A DNA stretch of 64,000 nt from Dehalococcoidia bacterium (lineage in GTDB: Bacteria; Chloroflexota; Dehalococcoidia; Lucifugimonadales; Lucifugimonadaceae): assembly GCA_022451965.1 (NCBI GenBank), contig JAKUNJ010000005.1, positions 85,465 to 149,464 of the forward strand, given 5' to 3'. Positions 15,976 through 24,106 of the stretch are shown one piece after another. The notes below the pieces were generated by a model. That model had not been told where the DNA came from. It did no database searches and saw nothing but the letters and a program-made list of their open reading frames with translations. A program made the position numbers and the translations under genes. Position 1 is the stretch's first letter; every line of letters begins with the position of its first letter.

Positions 15976-16710
15976 TCAATGATGGCATGCTGCACAATCA
16001 GTTGGACCACCATTTTTTCTATGACAATTAACACACTGTCCCATTTTTAAGGGTTCGACCTGATAAACTTTTTCCATATTCGCAACATCTCCATGACATG
16101 TAGAACATACTTGAGAAGCTGGAACTTTTTCTTCTCCTGAAATGTCTAAATAATCTGGAACATTTCCTATTGCAGACGGATTATTAGTTAAGTAGTTGAT
16201 ATGAGCTGAATGAACAAACCTAACATGATCAGGCATTCTATGAACTCTTCTCCAATTAATTGGAGAGGCCATTTCTGAATCTACCACAACCTGACTGGTT
16301 TGTTCATCTTCATAAATACCTGAATACATTCTTAATTTTTGTAAGTCTTCACTATCAGGACTACCTACAGCTCTATGACAGCTCGCACAAAGCTCGACAG
16401 CTGGTATATGCGCAGAAGCAGCCTTTGCAACAGTTCTGTGACAGTAAGTACAATCCATTCCTAACCCACCGTCTTCTATTGGAGCTGCATGCTTAGTATG
16501 AGGAAAATTTATAGGTTGATCGAATGTTTGTTCAAATCCTAATACAGGTAACGGCTGACCAAGCCAAGCATTGAATAGTCCAGCCAAAAGAATTGAAACA
16601 ATTGCTAAGGTTGTAAGACCTCCTATTCCTACAAGAGGCACTAGAACCTTAACCCAAATAGGAGTAGTCCTATCAAGTTCCCTAATTCTTTCTATAATCT
16701 TCTTTAAGAT
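15976..16710 (-). CDS. actA: Alternative complex III subunit ActA, pentahaem cytochrome c, probable ATC start
   Basis: Five CxxCH haem motifs are visible: CTYCH, CASCH, CSTCH, CVNCH and CAACH, the last four residues from the end (CAACHH). This is the ActA pattern. A GTG at 16641 has no ribosome-binding site and would start inside the membrane anchor. In frame upstream, an ATC at 16710 lies 6 bases after a perfect AGGAG and adds LKKIIERIRELDRTTPIWVK, a charged cytoplasmic end before the transmembrane helix (about residues 20-42). From that codon the product is 244 residues. No ATG, GTG or TTG lies between 16710 and 16641 in frame. Confidence 0.85.
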   Translation of the reverse strand: MLKKIIERIRELDRTTPIWVKVLVPLVGIGGLTTLAIVSILLAGLFNAWLGQPLPVLGFEQTFDQPINFPHTKHAAPIEDGGLGMDCTYCHRTVAKAASAHIPAVELCASCHRAVGSPDSEDLQKLRMYSGIYEDEQTSQVVVDSEMASPINWRRVHRMPDHVRFVHSAHINYLTNNPSAIGNVPDYLDISGEEKVPASQVCSTCHGDVANMEKVYQVEPLKMGQCVNCHRKNGGPTDCAACHH

Positions 16711-16716
16711 TTTTAT

Positions 16717-16721
16717 CTCCT
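16717..16721 (-). promoter_or_regulatory. Ribosome-binding site AGGAG that decides an ATC start of actA
   Basis: The minus strand reads AGGAG, then ATAAAA, then ATC at 16710, followed in frame by the ActA N-terminal anchor. The only canonical alternative, GTG at 16641, has no comparable site. Confidence 0.6.
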
Positions 16722-16737
16722 GATTTTAATTATATTT

Positions 16738-17031
16738 CTATTGCCAAAAACTGGGATAAATCCTTTGTAATACTTCATAAAAATTGAAATAAGCTAAAGT
16801 AAAAAAAGTAATTATTGAAGCAAGTCCCAAGAAACCTACTATATAAAAAATAGGTCTCAGCTTATTAAATTTTTCTGGAATCGTTTTAGTTGCTACTGCT
16901 GATGGAATAATAGCATGAGCAATTAAGAAACTAGGCCCTGTAATAAAAGCAGACAAAAGAGCTAAAGTTAAGAATGTAATATTGTTACCAATTAAATTCC
17001 ACTCAGCTGCTGTTGGTGCATACGGATCCAT
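16738..17031 (-). CDS. Small membrane protein leading the ACIII operon
   Basis: This 97-residue protein has two long hydrophobic segments (residues about 18-40 and 62-85) and a conserved-looking loop of KTIPEKFNKLRPIFY. I do not recognise the family. It is the first gene of the ACIII run, 27 bases before the actA start, with a strong AGGAGG site nine bases before the ATG. Its place suggests an accessory or assembly subunit of ACIII. The gene is divergent from the 2-oxoacid dehydrogenase genes. The 178-bp gap between them (17032-17209) is AT-rich and must hold both promoters, but I cannot pick a clear one. Confidence 0.7.
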   Translation of the reverse strand: MDPYAPTAAEWNLIGNNITFLTLALLSAFITGPSFLIAHAIIPSAVATKTIPEKFNKLRPIFYIVGFLGLASIITFFTLAYFNFYEVLQRIYPSFWQ

Positions 17032-17209
17032 CTCTAAGTTCCTCCTGATTTTTAAGAAAATTTATTAATGTATATACAATCTTAAATCATTGTATAAAAT
17101 TTTTCTTTAAAAGAACTATTCTTTTTTAGAAAATTTAGCAAAAAATAGTTAATTAGATTAAACTATAAAAAATTAGAATATTCTATAAAAAAATGTCTTG
17201 GAGTAAATT

Positions 17210-18205
17210 TTGATTAAAGAAGATAAATTGATTTGGATATATGAAACAATGTGTCGTATAAGATTTTTTGAAGAATCTATGCTTGAACAAACTTATAAAG
17301 GTAATTCAATGGGGGTAACTCATCCATCAGATGGACAAGAAGCTGTTCCTACAGGAATATGTGCTCATTTATCTAATAGAGATTGGATTGGTTCTACCCA
17401 CAGAGGGCATGGACATTGCATAGCAAAAGGATTAGAAACAGATAAAATGATGGCAGAAATAATGGGGAAACATACGGGAAATTGTAAAGGTAAAGGTGGC
17501 TCAATGCATATAGCGGACTTTTCTAAAGGGATGCTAGGAGCAAATGCTATTGTAGGTGCTTCAATACCTTTAGCTGTTGGGGCAGCTCTTACAGCAAAAT
17601 ATCAGGGAAAGGAAAAAGATTCTATTGGTGTGGCTTTCTTTGGAGACGGTGCATCTTCTCAAGGAGTGCTACATGAATCAATGAACCTTGCTTCAATTTG
17701 GAAGCTGCCAGTAATTTTTGCTTGTGAAAATAATCAATATGCTGAAGCTACTCCGTCTTGGTATGCAGTCTCAGTTGAAGATATTGCCGATAGAGCTAGC
17801 TCCTATAATATTCCAGGTGTTGTAGTAGATGGAATGGATGTATTTGAAGTTTATGAAGCTGCGGAGGAAGCGGTAATTAGAGCTAGGTCAGGTAATGGTC
17901 CAACTTTGCTTGAATTAAAAACATATCGATATCATGGTCATTTTCATGCTGATCAACCGGAAAAATATAGAACTTCTTTGGAAGAAAAAGAGTGGCATAA
18001 GAAAGATTGTATTAAGAATTTTGAGAAAAGAGTTATTACACAAAAAATATTTACAAAAGCAAAACTCGATAAGATAAAAAAACAAATTCAACAAGAAATA
18101 GATAATGCTGTTGACTTTGCACTTTCAAGCCCACTTCCACCTAAAGAAGTATTATATGAAGATGTATATGTAAACTATTCAAATGATCTCAGAGGTCTAA
18201 GATAA
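17210..18205 (+). CDS. Thiamine diphosphate-dependent 2-oxoacid (pyruvate/acetoin-type) dehydrogenase E1 alpha subunit
   Basis: This 331-residue protein carries the TPP-binding motif starting GDGASSQG and ending ACENN, the phosphorylation-loop-like YRYHGHFHADQPEKYR region, and GGSMHIADF. E1 alpha pairs with the beta subunit 17 bases downstream to decarboxylate pyruvate or a related 2-oxo compound and load lipoyl-E2. The start is TTG six bases after GGAG. No E2 or E3 gene follows, so the rest of the complex is encoded elsewhere. The substrate could be pyruvate, acetoin or another 2-oxoacid; sequence alone does not decide. Confidence 0.9.
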   Translation: MIKEDKLIWIYETMCRIRFFEESMLEQTYKGNSMGVTHPSDGQEAVPTGICAHLSNRDWIGSTHRGHGHCIAKGLETDKMMAEIMGKHTGNCKGKGGSMHIADFSKGMLGANAIVGASIPLAVGAALTAKYQGKEKDSIGVAFFGDGASSQGVLHESMNLASIWKLPVIFACENNQYAEATPSWYAVSVEDIADRASSYNIPGVVVDGMDVFEVYEAAEEAVIRARSGNGPTLLELKTYRYHGHFHADQPEKYRTSLEEKEWHKKDCIKNFEKRVITQKIFTKAKLDKIKKQIQQEIDNAVDFALSSPLPPKEVLYEDVYVNYSNDLRGLR

Positions 18206-18222
18206 TTTTAGGAGATTAAGAA

Positions 18223-19281
18223 ATGCAAGTGAACGCTAATAATATAGGGCCAGGATTCCAAGTTGCAGGAAAAGAATTAAGATATAGAGATGCTTTTAAT
18301 GAAACATTAAGAAAAGAACTAGAATTCGATGAGAATGTTTTTATCATAGGTGAAGATATATCTGGTGGATTTGATAAAGATACTAAGAAACCACTTGATG
18401 CATGGGGCGGACCATTTGCGGCTACTAAAGGTCTGGTTCAAGATTTTGGTGTTGAAAGAATTATGGATGCACCTATTTCAGAAGCTGGATTTGTTGGTGC
18501 AGCAATAGGTGCAGCTCTAACTGGATTGAGGCCTGTTGTTGATCTAATGTATTTTGATTTTACAACTGTTGCATTCGATCAACTATTATCTAATGCAGCA
18601 AAAAGTAGATATATGTTTGGAGGTCAAACAAAAGTGCCTCTAACCCTATTTGCAAGATCGGGAAGTGGAACTGGTCACGCTGCACAACATTCAAGTGCAT
18701 TCTACTCTATTTTAGCTCATATACCTGGATTGAAGGTTGTAACTCCTTCAGACCCTTATTCTGTAAAAGGATTACTTTCAGCTGCTATTAGAGATGATGA
18801 TCCTGTTTTTGTTGTGAATGATAAAAAGCTAATTAATATGACCGGATTTGTTCCAGATCAAGATTATCAGATTGAGCTAGGAAATGGTCGATATCTTAGA
18901 TCCGGAGATGATATTACACTGGTTGGTATGAGTTATACATCAGTAGTTTGTAAAGAAGCATCAGAAAAACTAGAAAAAATAGGAATTGATGCTGAAGTTA
19001 TAGATTTGATGTCTTTATCTCCATTAGATGAGGATATAATAATTGATTCAGTCAAAAAAACTAATAGGATTGTGATTGTAGATGAAGATAATCCTAGGGC
19101 AAGTATGGCAAGTGAAATAGCTGCAATTGTTTCAGATAAAGCTTTTGATTACTTAGATGCACCTATAAAGAGAGTTACAGCACCTCATACTCCAGTTCCC
19201 TACAGTAAGGGTTTAGAGGATGAGTTTATGCCAGACAGTAATGATGTCGTTAAGACTGTACAGAATATTCTAAATCTTTAA
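18223..19281 (+). CDS. 2-oxoacid (pyruvate/acetoin-type) dehydrogenase E1 beta subunit
   Basis: This 352-residue transketolase-fold partner of E1 alpha has conserved segments VFIIGEDISGG, ERIMDAPISEAGFVGAAIGAALTGLRPVVDLMYFDF and the Gly-rich GSGTGHAAQHS loop. The C-terminal domain ends with VTAPHTPVPYSKGLEDEFMP, typical of E1 beta. An AGGAG site precedes the ATG. The first 15 residues extend beyond the usual start, but the ribosome-binding site supports the ATG chosen. The 3' end overlaps the convergent DUF971 gene by 12 bases. Confidence 0.92.
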   Translation: MQVNANNIGPGFQVAGKELRYRDAFNETLRKELEFDENVFIIGEDISGGFDKDTKKPLDAWGGPFAATKGLVQDFGVERIMDAPISEAGFVGAAIGAALTGLRPVVDLMYFDFTTVAFDQLLSNAAKSRYMFGGQTKVPLTLFARSGSGTGHAAQHSSAFYSILAHIPGLKVVTPSDPYSVKGLLSAAIRDDDPVFVVNDKKLINMTGFVPDQDYQIELGNGRYLRSGDDITLVGMSYTSVVCKEASEKLEKIGIDAEVIDLMSLSPLDEDIIIDSVKKTNRIVIVDEDNPRASMASEIAAIVSDKAFDYLDAPIKRVTAPHTPVPYSKGLEDEFMPDSNDVVKTVQNILNL

Positions 19282-19611
19282 GTCTGATAGCAATTTATTT
19301 TTATCTGCGCATAAAACCACCTCATCATTAAGCGCGTAACTGAGCAGGCTATTATAAGGATAAATTCCTGTTTCGTGTCCATCGGACCATAAAAATTGTA
19401 GAGCATATTTACCAACTGTAAGATATTCAACAATAATTATGTCATCAGGAATTTCAGATACGCTTATGAGCTTTCTTCCAGTTAACTCTTCAACACAATT
19501 TGCACATGCGCATTGAAGTCTTAAGTATTTATATGGGTATTTACATGAGACTTCATTTTCCCAAATTATTTCTAACCCATCACTTAATCTATTTACACTT
19601 TTTGGTTCCAT
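19270..19611 (-). CDS. DUF971 (gamma-butyrobetaine hydroxylase-like N-terminal domain) protein
   Basis: The 113-residue protein is a single DUF971 domain, recognised by LRLQCACANCVEELTGRKLI with its three cysteines and by ALQFLWSDGHETGIYPYNSL. In other organisms the domain stands alone or is fused to Mrp/ApbC or HCF101 Fe-S carriers, so a link with iron-sulfur delivery is possible but not shown here. It is convergent with, and overlaps, the E1 beta gene. Confidence 0.85.
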   Translation of the reverse strand: MEPKSVNRLSDGLEIIWENEVSCKYPYKYLRLQCACANCVEELTGRKLISVSEIPDDIIIVEYLTVGKYALQFLWSDGHETGIYPYNSLLSYALNDEVVLCADKNKLLSDLKI

Positions 19612-19664
19612 AAATAATATAATCCTAATGATATCTTATTCACTGCATGAATATTATATTACCA

Positions 19665-19683
19665 GTAAGTAATTAAAACTTAC
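19665..19683. promoter_or_regulatory. Inverted repeat GTAAGT-N7-ACTTAC upstream of the pxp/OadB operon
   Basis: Perfect 6-bp arms are separated by 7 bp, ending 31 bases before the ATG at 19715. It lies in the 103-bp gap shared with the divergent DUF971 gene. Symmetry and position suggest an operator for a dimeric regulator. No regulator gene lies next to it. Confidence 0.35.
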
Positions 19684-19714
19684 AGAAAAATCTTGAAAAA
19701 TTAAAGGGGATAAA

Positions 19715-20773
19715 ATGAGTGAAAATATTAGAGTTGGGGTTATTGGAGCAGGTGGTAATACAACATTAAAACATATCCCTCTTTTACAAAAGATTCCAGG
19801 AGTAGAGATTGTTTCTGTAGCAAATAGATCCATTAAGTCTTCAAGTGAAGTCGCTTCTCAGTTTGAAATAAAGAATTATTTTGACAATTGGATAAATGTT
19901 GTTGATGATAATTCATTAGATGCTATAGTTATCGGTACTTGGCCATACCTCCACAAAAGACTTTCAATAGAAGCACTTGAATCAGGTAAACATGTCCTAT
20001 GTGAAGCTAGAATGTGTATGAATGCACAAGAAGCTCAAGAAATGTTAGATGTATCTCAAATGTATCCTAATCTTGTCTCACAGATTGTACCAGCTCCTCA
20101 TACATTGCCTGTAGATAAGACAATAAAGAGATTAATTTCCTCTGGTTATATTGGAGATCTAGTAAATTTAAGAGGTATAGTAACTGCAGGAAATGATTTT
20201 CCAAAAGATAATGAAGATTATCATTGGAGAAATAATAGAGATTTATCTGGTAATAATATTATGCAAATGGGAATTTGGTACGAAGCAATTATGAGATGGC
20301 TTGGACCAGCAAAATCTGTTTCAGCTAATGCTCAAACCATTAATAATCCAAGATTAGACGAATCAGGAAATTATGTGTTTACTGATATTCCAGATCACTT
20401 AGATGTTATTTGTGAAATGATTGCAGGTGGAACAGCTAATCTACAATTTACTATGGTTTCGGGAATGGCTCCTGAATCTGAAATGTGGATTCATGGAACA
20501 AAAGGTACTTTGGTTTTGAAAACAGAAACTACAGCAGATGCTGGAGCTCCAAAATTAGTACTTATGGGTGCAGAAAAAGGTCAAAAATCATTAGAAGTAA
20601 TTTCTATCCCGAAAAATGAAATTGGTGAATGGAGAGTAGAAGAGGAATTCATAAATGCTATTAGAGGTAAAGAAATTATTACTCATACATCTTTTACTGA
20701 CGGAGTTAAGTATATGAAGTTCACAGATGCAATTTATGATTCCTTTAGTACAGGCCAAAAAATAGTTATCTAA
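19715..20773 (+). CDS. Gfo/Idh/MocA-family oxidoreductase
   Basis: This 352-residue protein has an N-terminal Rossmann domain (RVGVIGAGGN, then VSVANRS) and a C-terminal alpha/beta domain (GIWYEAIMRWLGPAKSVSA, GTKGTLVLKTE). Members oxidise or reduce sugar-like substrates with NAD(P). The usual EKP motif, whose Lys is catalytic in many members, reads HVLCEARMCMN here, so this Lys is absent. Either the chemistry is changed or the protein is not a dehydrogenase. A strong AAAGGGGAT site precedes the ATG. It is the first gene of an eight-gene operon; the next gene starts 5 bases downstream. Confidence 0.85.
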   Translation: MSENIRVGVIGAGGNTTLKHIPLLQKIPGVEIVSVANRSIKSSSEVASQFEIKNYFDNWINVVDDNSLDAIVIGTWPYLHKRLSIEALESGKHVLCEARMCMNAQEAQEMLDVSQMYPNLVSQIVPAPHTLPVDKTIKRLISSGYIGDLVNLRGIVTAGNDFPKDNEDYHWRNNRDLSGNNIMQMGIWYEAIMRWLGPAKSVSANAQTINNPRLDESGNYVFTDIPDHLDVICEMIAGGTANLQFTMVSGMAPESEMWIHGTKGTLVLKTETTADAGAPKLVLMGAEKGQKSLEVISIPKNEIGEWRVEEEFINAIRGKEIITHTSFTDGVKYMKFTDAIYDSFSTGQKIVI

Positions 20774-20778
20774 ATTAT

Positions 20779-21546
20779 ATGAAAAAATTTATAGACATAA
20801 ATGCCGATATTGGAGAATCGTTTGGCAGTTATAAACTTGGTTTTGACGAAGAAATAATTAAATATATTTCTTCTGCTAATATAGCTACAGGCTTTCATGC
20901 AGGTGATCCAAATTGGATGAATCATACTATAAATTTGTCTCTAAAAGAAGGTGTATCAATTGGGGCTCATCCTTCCTATCCAGATTTATCTGGATTTGGT
21001 AGAAGAGATATGAATCTTAATCCTGACGAAATCAAGAATATTATTAAGTATCAGGTTGGTTCAATGTTGGGTTTTGTAGATATAGAAAAATTACAGCATG
21101 TTAAACCTCATGGAGCTTTATACAATAAAGCAGTCAAAGATAAAGATATTGCAAAAGCAATAATTGAATCAATTAAATCAGTAAGTACAGAATTAATACA
21201 CGTTGTTTTAGCAGGATCATTATGGGAGAATTTAGCAAATGAAGCTAATGTTAAGTATGTCAGAGAAACATATGCCGACAGAGAATTTATGTCTGATGGA
21301 TCCTTGACTCCAAGATCAATTCATGGCTCTGTTATTGAAAATACTACTAGAATTATTGAAAGAACTTTGAAACTTATCAAAACAGGTAATGTAGACTCAT
21401 TTCAAGGCGATGAAATATCAATAAAATTTGACTCAATATGTCTTCATGGTGACACTAAAGGGTCTGTGCAAATTGCCAAAGAAATAAGTGAATCTCTTAA
21501 AAAGAATAATATAGGCATCAAATCAATGTCTAACATTTTGGCATGA
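20779..21546 (+). CDS. pxpA: 5-oxoprolinase subunit A (PxpA, LamB/YcsF family)
   Basis: This 255-residue protein begins with DINADIGESFGSYKLG, followed by NIATGFHAGDPNWM, IGAHPSYPDLSGFGRR and HVKPHGALYN, all diagnostic of the LamB/YcsF family. PxpA acts with PxpB and PxpC in ATP-dependent opening of 5-oxoproline to glutamate. Its stop overlaps the pxpB start, and pxpC follows, so the full set is present. The order A-B-C is compact, and the genes continue straight into a biotin carrier and sodium-pump subunit. Confidence 0.95.
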   Translation: MKKFIDINADIGESFGSYKLGFDEEIIKYISSANIATGFHAGDPNWMNHTINLSLKEGVSIGAHPSYPDLSGFGRRDMNLNPDEIKNIIKYQVGSMLGFVDIEKLQHVKPHGALYNKAVKDKDIAKAIIESIKSVSTELIHVVLAGSLWENLANEANVKYVRETYADREFMSDGSLTPRSIHGSVIENTTRIIERTLKLIKTGNVDSFQGDEISIKFDSICLHGDTKGSVQIAKEISESLKKNNIGIKSMSNILA

Positions 21547-22211
21547 AAAAAATTAGCATTAATTTTCACGGGGACTCAACATTAATACTTAGTTTTGGTG
21601 AAATTATTGATGAAAAATTGAATATTGAAGTACATAAATGTACTGATTTTCTTAATAGTAAAATACTTAATTGTTCTTATGTTATTGATATATATCCTAC
21701 TTATAATTCTATAGTAATTGATTATGACCCCCAAAAAATATTTTATGAAGATATAAAAAAAGAAATAGAAATATTATTATCAGAAATAGATATATCTAAT
21801 GATGAAATTATTACTCCAAAGATTATAAATATTCCAGTAAAATATGGAGGTGATAATGGACCTGATCTTAAAAGAATGTCCCAATCTCTTAAGATTTCAG
21901 AGGATGAAATAATAAAAATTCATAGTTCTATAAATTATAGAGTTTATATGTTAGGGTTTATGCCTGGTTTTCCATATTTGGGAGGATTGGATAAAAAAAT
22001 ATCATTCCCCAGGCTAAATAAACCAAGATTATCTGTACCTAGTGGTTCAGTTGGAATTGCAGGTGACCAAACAGGTGTTTACCCTTTTAAGTCACCTGGA
22101 GGTTGGAATATTATAGGTAAAACTAAATTGAAATTATTTGATAGATCTAATGATCCTCCAAACTTAATTTCAACAGGAAGCTATATCAAGTTTACAATAG
22201 ACAATGATTAA
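21543..22211 (+). CDS. pxpB: 5-oxoprolinase subunit B (PxpB, KipI/AHS1 family)
   Basis: This 222-residue protein carries the AHS1 signature: YMLGFMPGFPYLGGLD (residues about 135-150), RLNKPRLSVPSGSVGIAGDQ, and TGVYPFKSPGGWNIIG. AHS1 and AHS2 domains are homologous to the carboxyltransferase domain of urea carboxylase, and in stand-alone form act in 5-oxoprolinase (PxpB/PxpC). The start overlaps the pxpA stop by 4 bases and the stop overlaps the pxpC start by 8 bases, so the subunits should be made in equal amounts. Confidence 0.94.
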   Translation: MKKISINFHGDSTLILSFGEIIDEKLNIEVHKCTDFLNSKILNCSYVIDIYPTYNSIVIDYDPQKIFYEDIKKEIEILLSEIDISNDEIITPKIINIPVKYGGDNGPDLKRMSQSLKISEDEIIKIHSSINYRVYMLGFMPGFPYLGGLDKKISFPRLNKPRLSVPSGSVGIAGDQTGVYPFKSPGGWNIIGKTKLKLFDRSNDPPNLISTGSYIKFTIDND

Positions 22212-23241
22212 TATTATTAACTCTGGATTATTTTCAAGTTTTCAAGATTTAGGTAGATTTGGTAAAAAGTCTTTGGGAGTTTCTCAATCAGGTAGCTTAG
22301 ACAAATATTCTTTTATGATATCTAATATTTTGTGTGGAAATAAGATTAATGAAGGAGCAATTGAGATTATTGGTGGTGGATTTTTATGTGAATTTTTGAA
22401 TTCTGTTTCAATTTCAGTTTCAGGTCCAATTGGTTATTATCTAATTAATAATAAGTGTGTACCTATTAATTCTTCAATTAAGGTAAATAAAAATGATGTT
22501 TTAATGATTCCTTCAAATGAAAATGGTAACGTTTTTTATTTTTCTATTGCTGGAGGCTTTGATATTGAAGAAATTATAGGTTCATATTCATATCACCAAC
22601 CTTCTAATATTACTGACAAACTCAAGATATCTTCTGGCCAAAATTATCTTATGAAAAAACCAAATTCTGAATTCCAAAAAATGATAAGTCCGTCCTTTTA
22701 TCAAAAATATCTTAAACCAGTAAATGATATAAGTATAATTTTTGATAAAAAAATAGAAGAAAAAAATAAAAAAATAGTTAATAAATTACTTTCAAATGAA
22801 TTTACTATTTCTGATCAATTATCAAGACAGGGAATCAAGCTCAATTGTAAGGAAAAATTGGTTCATAGAATTGGAAATGAGATTTCTTCAGGAGTATCCC
22901 TAGGAACTGTACAATTACCTCCAAACGGAGAACCTATTATTTTACTAAATGATTCTCAAACAACTGGAGGATATACTAAACTTGGAAGGATTCCTGATTT
23001 TGAAATATCGAGAATTGTACAAAGTAAAACTTTTAGTAAAATAAAATTCAAAAAGACTGATATTTATCAATCTAGTGAAGTTATGAAATCTATGGATTCA
23101 GAATTTAATTCGATAAAATTTTCTGATTATTTTTTATCTATTCACAAAATAAAAGACTCTTTTGTTTCAGTTCAAATTTCTGAAAATGGTAGTATAATAG
23201 CCATATCCAATGAACAACTAATAAATATTAATAAGGAATGA
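22204..23241 (+). CDS. pxpC: 5-oxoprolinase subunit C (PxpC, KipA/AHS2 family)
   Basis: This 345-residue protein starts with INSGLFSSFQDLGRFGKKSL then GVSQSGSLD, the AHS2 N-terminal signature, and near its end has QLPPNGEPIILLNDSQTTGGY, the other conserved block. The domain is homologous to part of the urea carboxylase carboxyltransferase domain, and databases often name it a biotin-dependent carboxyltransferase. The next gene encodes an OadG-like membrane protein 3 bases downstream, then a biotin carrier, which makes a carboxybiotin-linked role worth considering. Confidence 0.93.
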   Translation: MINIINSGLFSSFQDLGRFGKKSLGVSQSGSLDKYSFMISNILCGNKINEGAIEIIGGGFLCEFLNSVSISVSGPIGYYLINNKCVPINSSIKVNKNDVLMIPSNENGNVFYFSIAGGFDIEEIIGSYSYHQPSNITDKLKISSGQNYLMKKPNSEFQKMISPSFYQKYLKPVNDISIIFDKKIEEKNKKIVNKLLSNEFTISDQLSRQGIKLNCKEKLVHRIGNEISSGVSLGTVQLPPNGEPIILLNDSQTTGGYTKLGRIPDFEISRIVQSKTFSKIKFKKTDIYQSSEVMKSMDSEFNSIKFSDYFLSIHKIKDSFVSVQISENGSIIAISNEQLININKE

Positions 23242-23244
23242 TTT

Positions 23245-23628
23245 GTGGATAATGTTTTGATAGATGGCTTTTACTTGTCGGGTATAGGTACTTTAGTTGT
23301 TTTTTTAGTTCTGATCTTGTTACTGATTTCAATTAAGATTATTACATTCTTTGAAAATAAAAATAATTTAGATGAATTGGAAATTTCTCAAAATTCTGTG
23401 AAGCAAAATAAAACAAAAGGATTGATAAATATTGCTGCGGCCATGGCTGTAGGTTTATATAAAAAAGAGAAAACTAACTTAAATGATGTTGCGGCTGCGG
23501 TAGCAGTTAGTTTATATAAGAAAGATAACCTTTCAGAATCTAAATTGGTTGAACCATATTTGGTGGAATCTTCATGGGTAACAATTAACAGATCAAGAAT
23601 GTTATCAAGAAAAAATAGAAGGATATAA
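23245..23628 (+). CDS. OadG-like small membrane subunit with internal AAAxAVxLYKK repeat
   Basis: This 127-residue protein has one N-terminal helix (residues about 10-35), then a soluble tail in which IAAAMAVGLYKK (63-74) is repeated as VAAAVAVSLYKK (82-93). Such Ala-rich amphipathic stretches after one membrane helix are seen in gamma/delta chains of sodium-pumping decarboxylases, which link the biotin carrier and carboxyltransferase to the beta subunit. The start is GTG after an AAGGA site. Homology is by layout and by context (next to a biotin carrier and OadB), so the family call is moderate. Confidence 0.65.
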   Translation: MDNVLIDGFYLSGIGTLVVFLVLILLLISIKIITFFENKNNLDELEISQNSVKQNKTKGLINIAAAMAVGLYKKEKTNLNDVAAAVAVSLYKKDNLSESKLVEPYLVESSWVTINRSRMLSRKNRRI

Positions 23629-23632
23629 AATT

Positions 23633-24085
23633 TTGTCTAGAAAATATAATCTAAAGATAAATAATCAGAGCTTTTTAGTTGAAATATTGAGTGAGTATGA
23701 AGGGATATTTAAAGTCAATGTAAATGGTACTATTGTTGAGGTAATGGATACTTCAATATCTTCAGATGTACCAATAAAAAATAATTACTCAGATCAAGAA
23801 AATAACTCTCAAATACAACTAGATACTGAAAAAGAAAATATTTCTCCCAATCAATCAAATGATAAAAGAAATTCTGGTCAAATTAAGGCAATGATGCCAG
23901 GAAAAGTATTAGAGATTTTAGTAGAAATAGGTGATGAAGTATCATTAGGTACTCCACTTATGATTGTTGAATCAATGAAAATGGAGAATACGATTAGCTC
24001 TACTATGTCAGGTAAAGTAAGCAATATATTTATATCAATTGATGACAGTGTTCAATATGATCAAATCATGATTGAAATTGAATAA
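23633..24085 (+). CDS. Biotin carboxyl carrier protein of a decarboxylase/carboxylase
   Basis: This 150-residue protein ends in a lipoyl/biotinyl domain. MMPGKVLEILVEIGDEV leads to the biotinylation motif ESMKMENT, where Lys116 should carry biotin. A low-complexity Asn/Ser/Glu linker (about residues 40-85) joins it to an N-terminal domain (residues about 5-40) of the kind found before biotinyl domains in decarboxylase alpha-chain tails. The start is TTG after GAAGG; an in-frame ATT just before it is another possible start. Its neighbours are OadG-like and OadB, so it should shuttle CO2 as carboxybiotin to the sodium pump. Confidence 0.92.
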   Translation: MSRKYNLKINNQSFLVEILSEYEGIFKVNVNGTIVEVMDTSISSDVPIKNNYSDQENNSQIQLDTEKENISPNQSNDKRNSGQIKAMMPGKVLEILVEIGDEVSLGTPLMIVESMKMENTISSTMSGKVSNIFISIDDSVQYDQIMIEIE

Positions 24086-24106
24086 TAATCTAACGAAAGA
24101 AATTTT

